Origin: JBBQBM01 sp038317375
GTDB taxonomy: Bacteria; Patescibacteriota; Saccharimonadia; Saccharimonadales; JAGQMS01
Length of the DNA stretch: 5,721 nt
Assembly (NCBI GenBank): GCA_038317375.1
Contig: JBBQBM010000043.1
Location: 1 to 5,721 of the forward strand
Reading direction: 5' to 3'
The notes under the pieces are model-generated. The model was not told where the DNA came from, did not search any database, and saw only the letters and a list, made by a program, of their open reading frames with translations. Made by a program: the position numbers and the translations under genes. Shown here piece after piece: positions 5,567-5,721 of the stretch (position 1 is the stretch's first letter; every line of letters begins with the position of its first letter).

Positions 5567-5652
5567 GCCGCCCTGGTGGAATGGTAGACACGCCGGACTC
5601 AAAATCCTGTGAGCAATAGCTCGTGACGGTTCAAGTCCGTCGGGCGGCACCA
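5567..5652 (+). tRNA. tRNA-Leu, anticodon CAA (reads UUG), CCA encoded
   Basis: This is an 86-nt type II tRNA. The acceptor stem GCCGCCC pairs perfectly with GGGCGGC (5642-5648), followed by discriminator A and an encoded CCA (5650-5652). The D-arm is GTG/CAC with a GAATGGTAGA loop. The anticodon loop is CTCAAAA (5598-5604) with anticodon CAA at 5600-5602. The long variable arm folds as GAGC/GCTC around AATA (5611-5622). The T-arm GACGG/CCGTC is perfect around TTCAAGT. The large variable arm and discriminator A are as expected for leucine. One oddity is the anticodon stem CCGGA/TCCTG, which contains a C28-U42 mismatch (5594/5608). Its 5' 17 nt are duplicated 176 bp upstream, and a coding frame begins 6 nt after the CCA. 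Confidence 0.95.
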
Positions 5653-5658
5653 AACTTT

Positions 5659-5721
5659 ATGAATATCGAAAGATTAAGATCATTTGAAGAAATTAGCTTG
5701 CGAGATTATTCCCTCGCCAGA
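5659..5721 (+). CDS. N-terminal fragment of an unidentified protein, cut by window edge
   Basis: An open frame begins with ATG at 5659 and runs 21 codons to the window end, starting MNIERLRSFEEI. It is too short to identify, and no domain can be claimed. The ATG lies 6 nt after the tRNA CCA end, with no room for a Shine-Dalgarno sequence. If real, its mRNA is probably released by tRNA 3' processing or begins inside the tRNA gene. The charged, helical-looking composition is plausible for a real protein, but an open frame of this length can occur by chance. Confidence 0.4.
   Translation, partial: MNIERLRSFEEISLRDYSLAR

Noticed and set aside
5355..5591. A 78-codon minus-strand frame across the spacer and into the tRNA
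   Set aside because: It starts inside the tRNA gene, crosses the hairpin segment and the sortase promoter, and its translation shows no recognisable domain. A shadow frame in GC-rich sequence is more likely.
5391..5652. A true integrative element bounded by the 17-bp direct repeats
   Set aside because: Only 159 bp lie between the repeats and no integrase is encoded nearby, so an active element is excluded; a remnant remains possible and is reported as such.

Overview
The window looks like part of a chromosome from a Candidate Phyla Radiation (Patescibacteria) bacterium, most probably a Candidatus Saccharibacteria relative. This rests on remembered family resemblance: a GluRS with a 'PFLFRDHRPDNPP'-type insert, a small actinobacterial-type ferredoxin, a membrane-anchored DUF4367-like protein beginning with an 'INGKxYDA' motif, a PEGA-domain surface protein, and a sortase with a long cytoplasmic N-terminus. 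No in-frame UGA is read through and one gene stops at UGA, so the standard bacterial code fits. That argues against the recoded Gracilibacteria/Absconditabacteria.

Layout. Positions 1-2537 hold three minus-strand genes, in transcription order: a His-rich, single-pass, DUF4367-like membrane protein (2537-1590), a ferredoxin (1550-1287) and gltX, glutamyl-tRNA synthetase (from 1257, running off the left edge). A 115-bp divergent promoter region separates them from a plus-strand PEGA/beta-propeller surface protein (2653-4134). That gene converges, with a 7-bp gap, on a minus-strand sortase (5323-4142). Right of the sortase lies a 243-bp spacer, then an intact tRNA-Leu(CAA) with encoded CCA (5567-5652), then the first 21 codons of an unidentified plus-strand gene (from 5659).

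Two things stand out. First, four starts (gltX, ferredoxin, PEGA, sortase) have a perfect or near-perfect -10 box only 7-11 nt before the ATG, and three of these carry the extended TGn. None has a clear Shine-Dalgarno sequence. This predicts leaderless or nearly leaderless mRNAs. Second, the spacer before tRNA-Leu contains an exact 17-nt copy of the tRNA's 5' end (5391-5407). About 100 nt further on is a 12/13 copy of the next stretch of the same tRNA (5511-5523). The roughly 103 nt between them are GC-rich (about 59% by hand count, against about 30% just upstream) and fold into consecutive hairpins. This could be a tRNA-Leu copy split in its D-loop, a mini-element remnant with tRNA-derived direct repeats, or an undescribed structured RNA.

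Functionally, three of the proteins (DUF4367-like, PEGA, sortase) belong to the cell envelope. GluRS and tRNA-Leu belong to translation. The ferredoxin is the only redox protein. No complete new defence or metabolic system is visible; the most unusual region is the tRNA-adjacent spacer.
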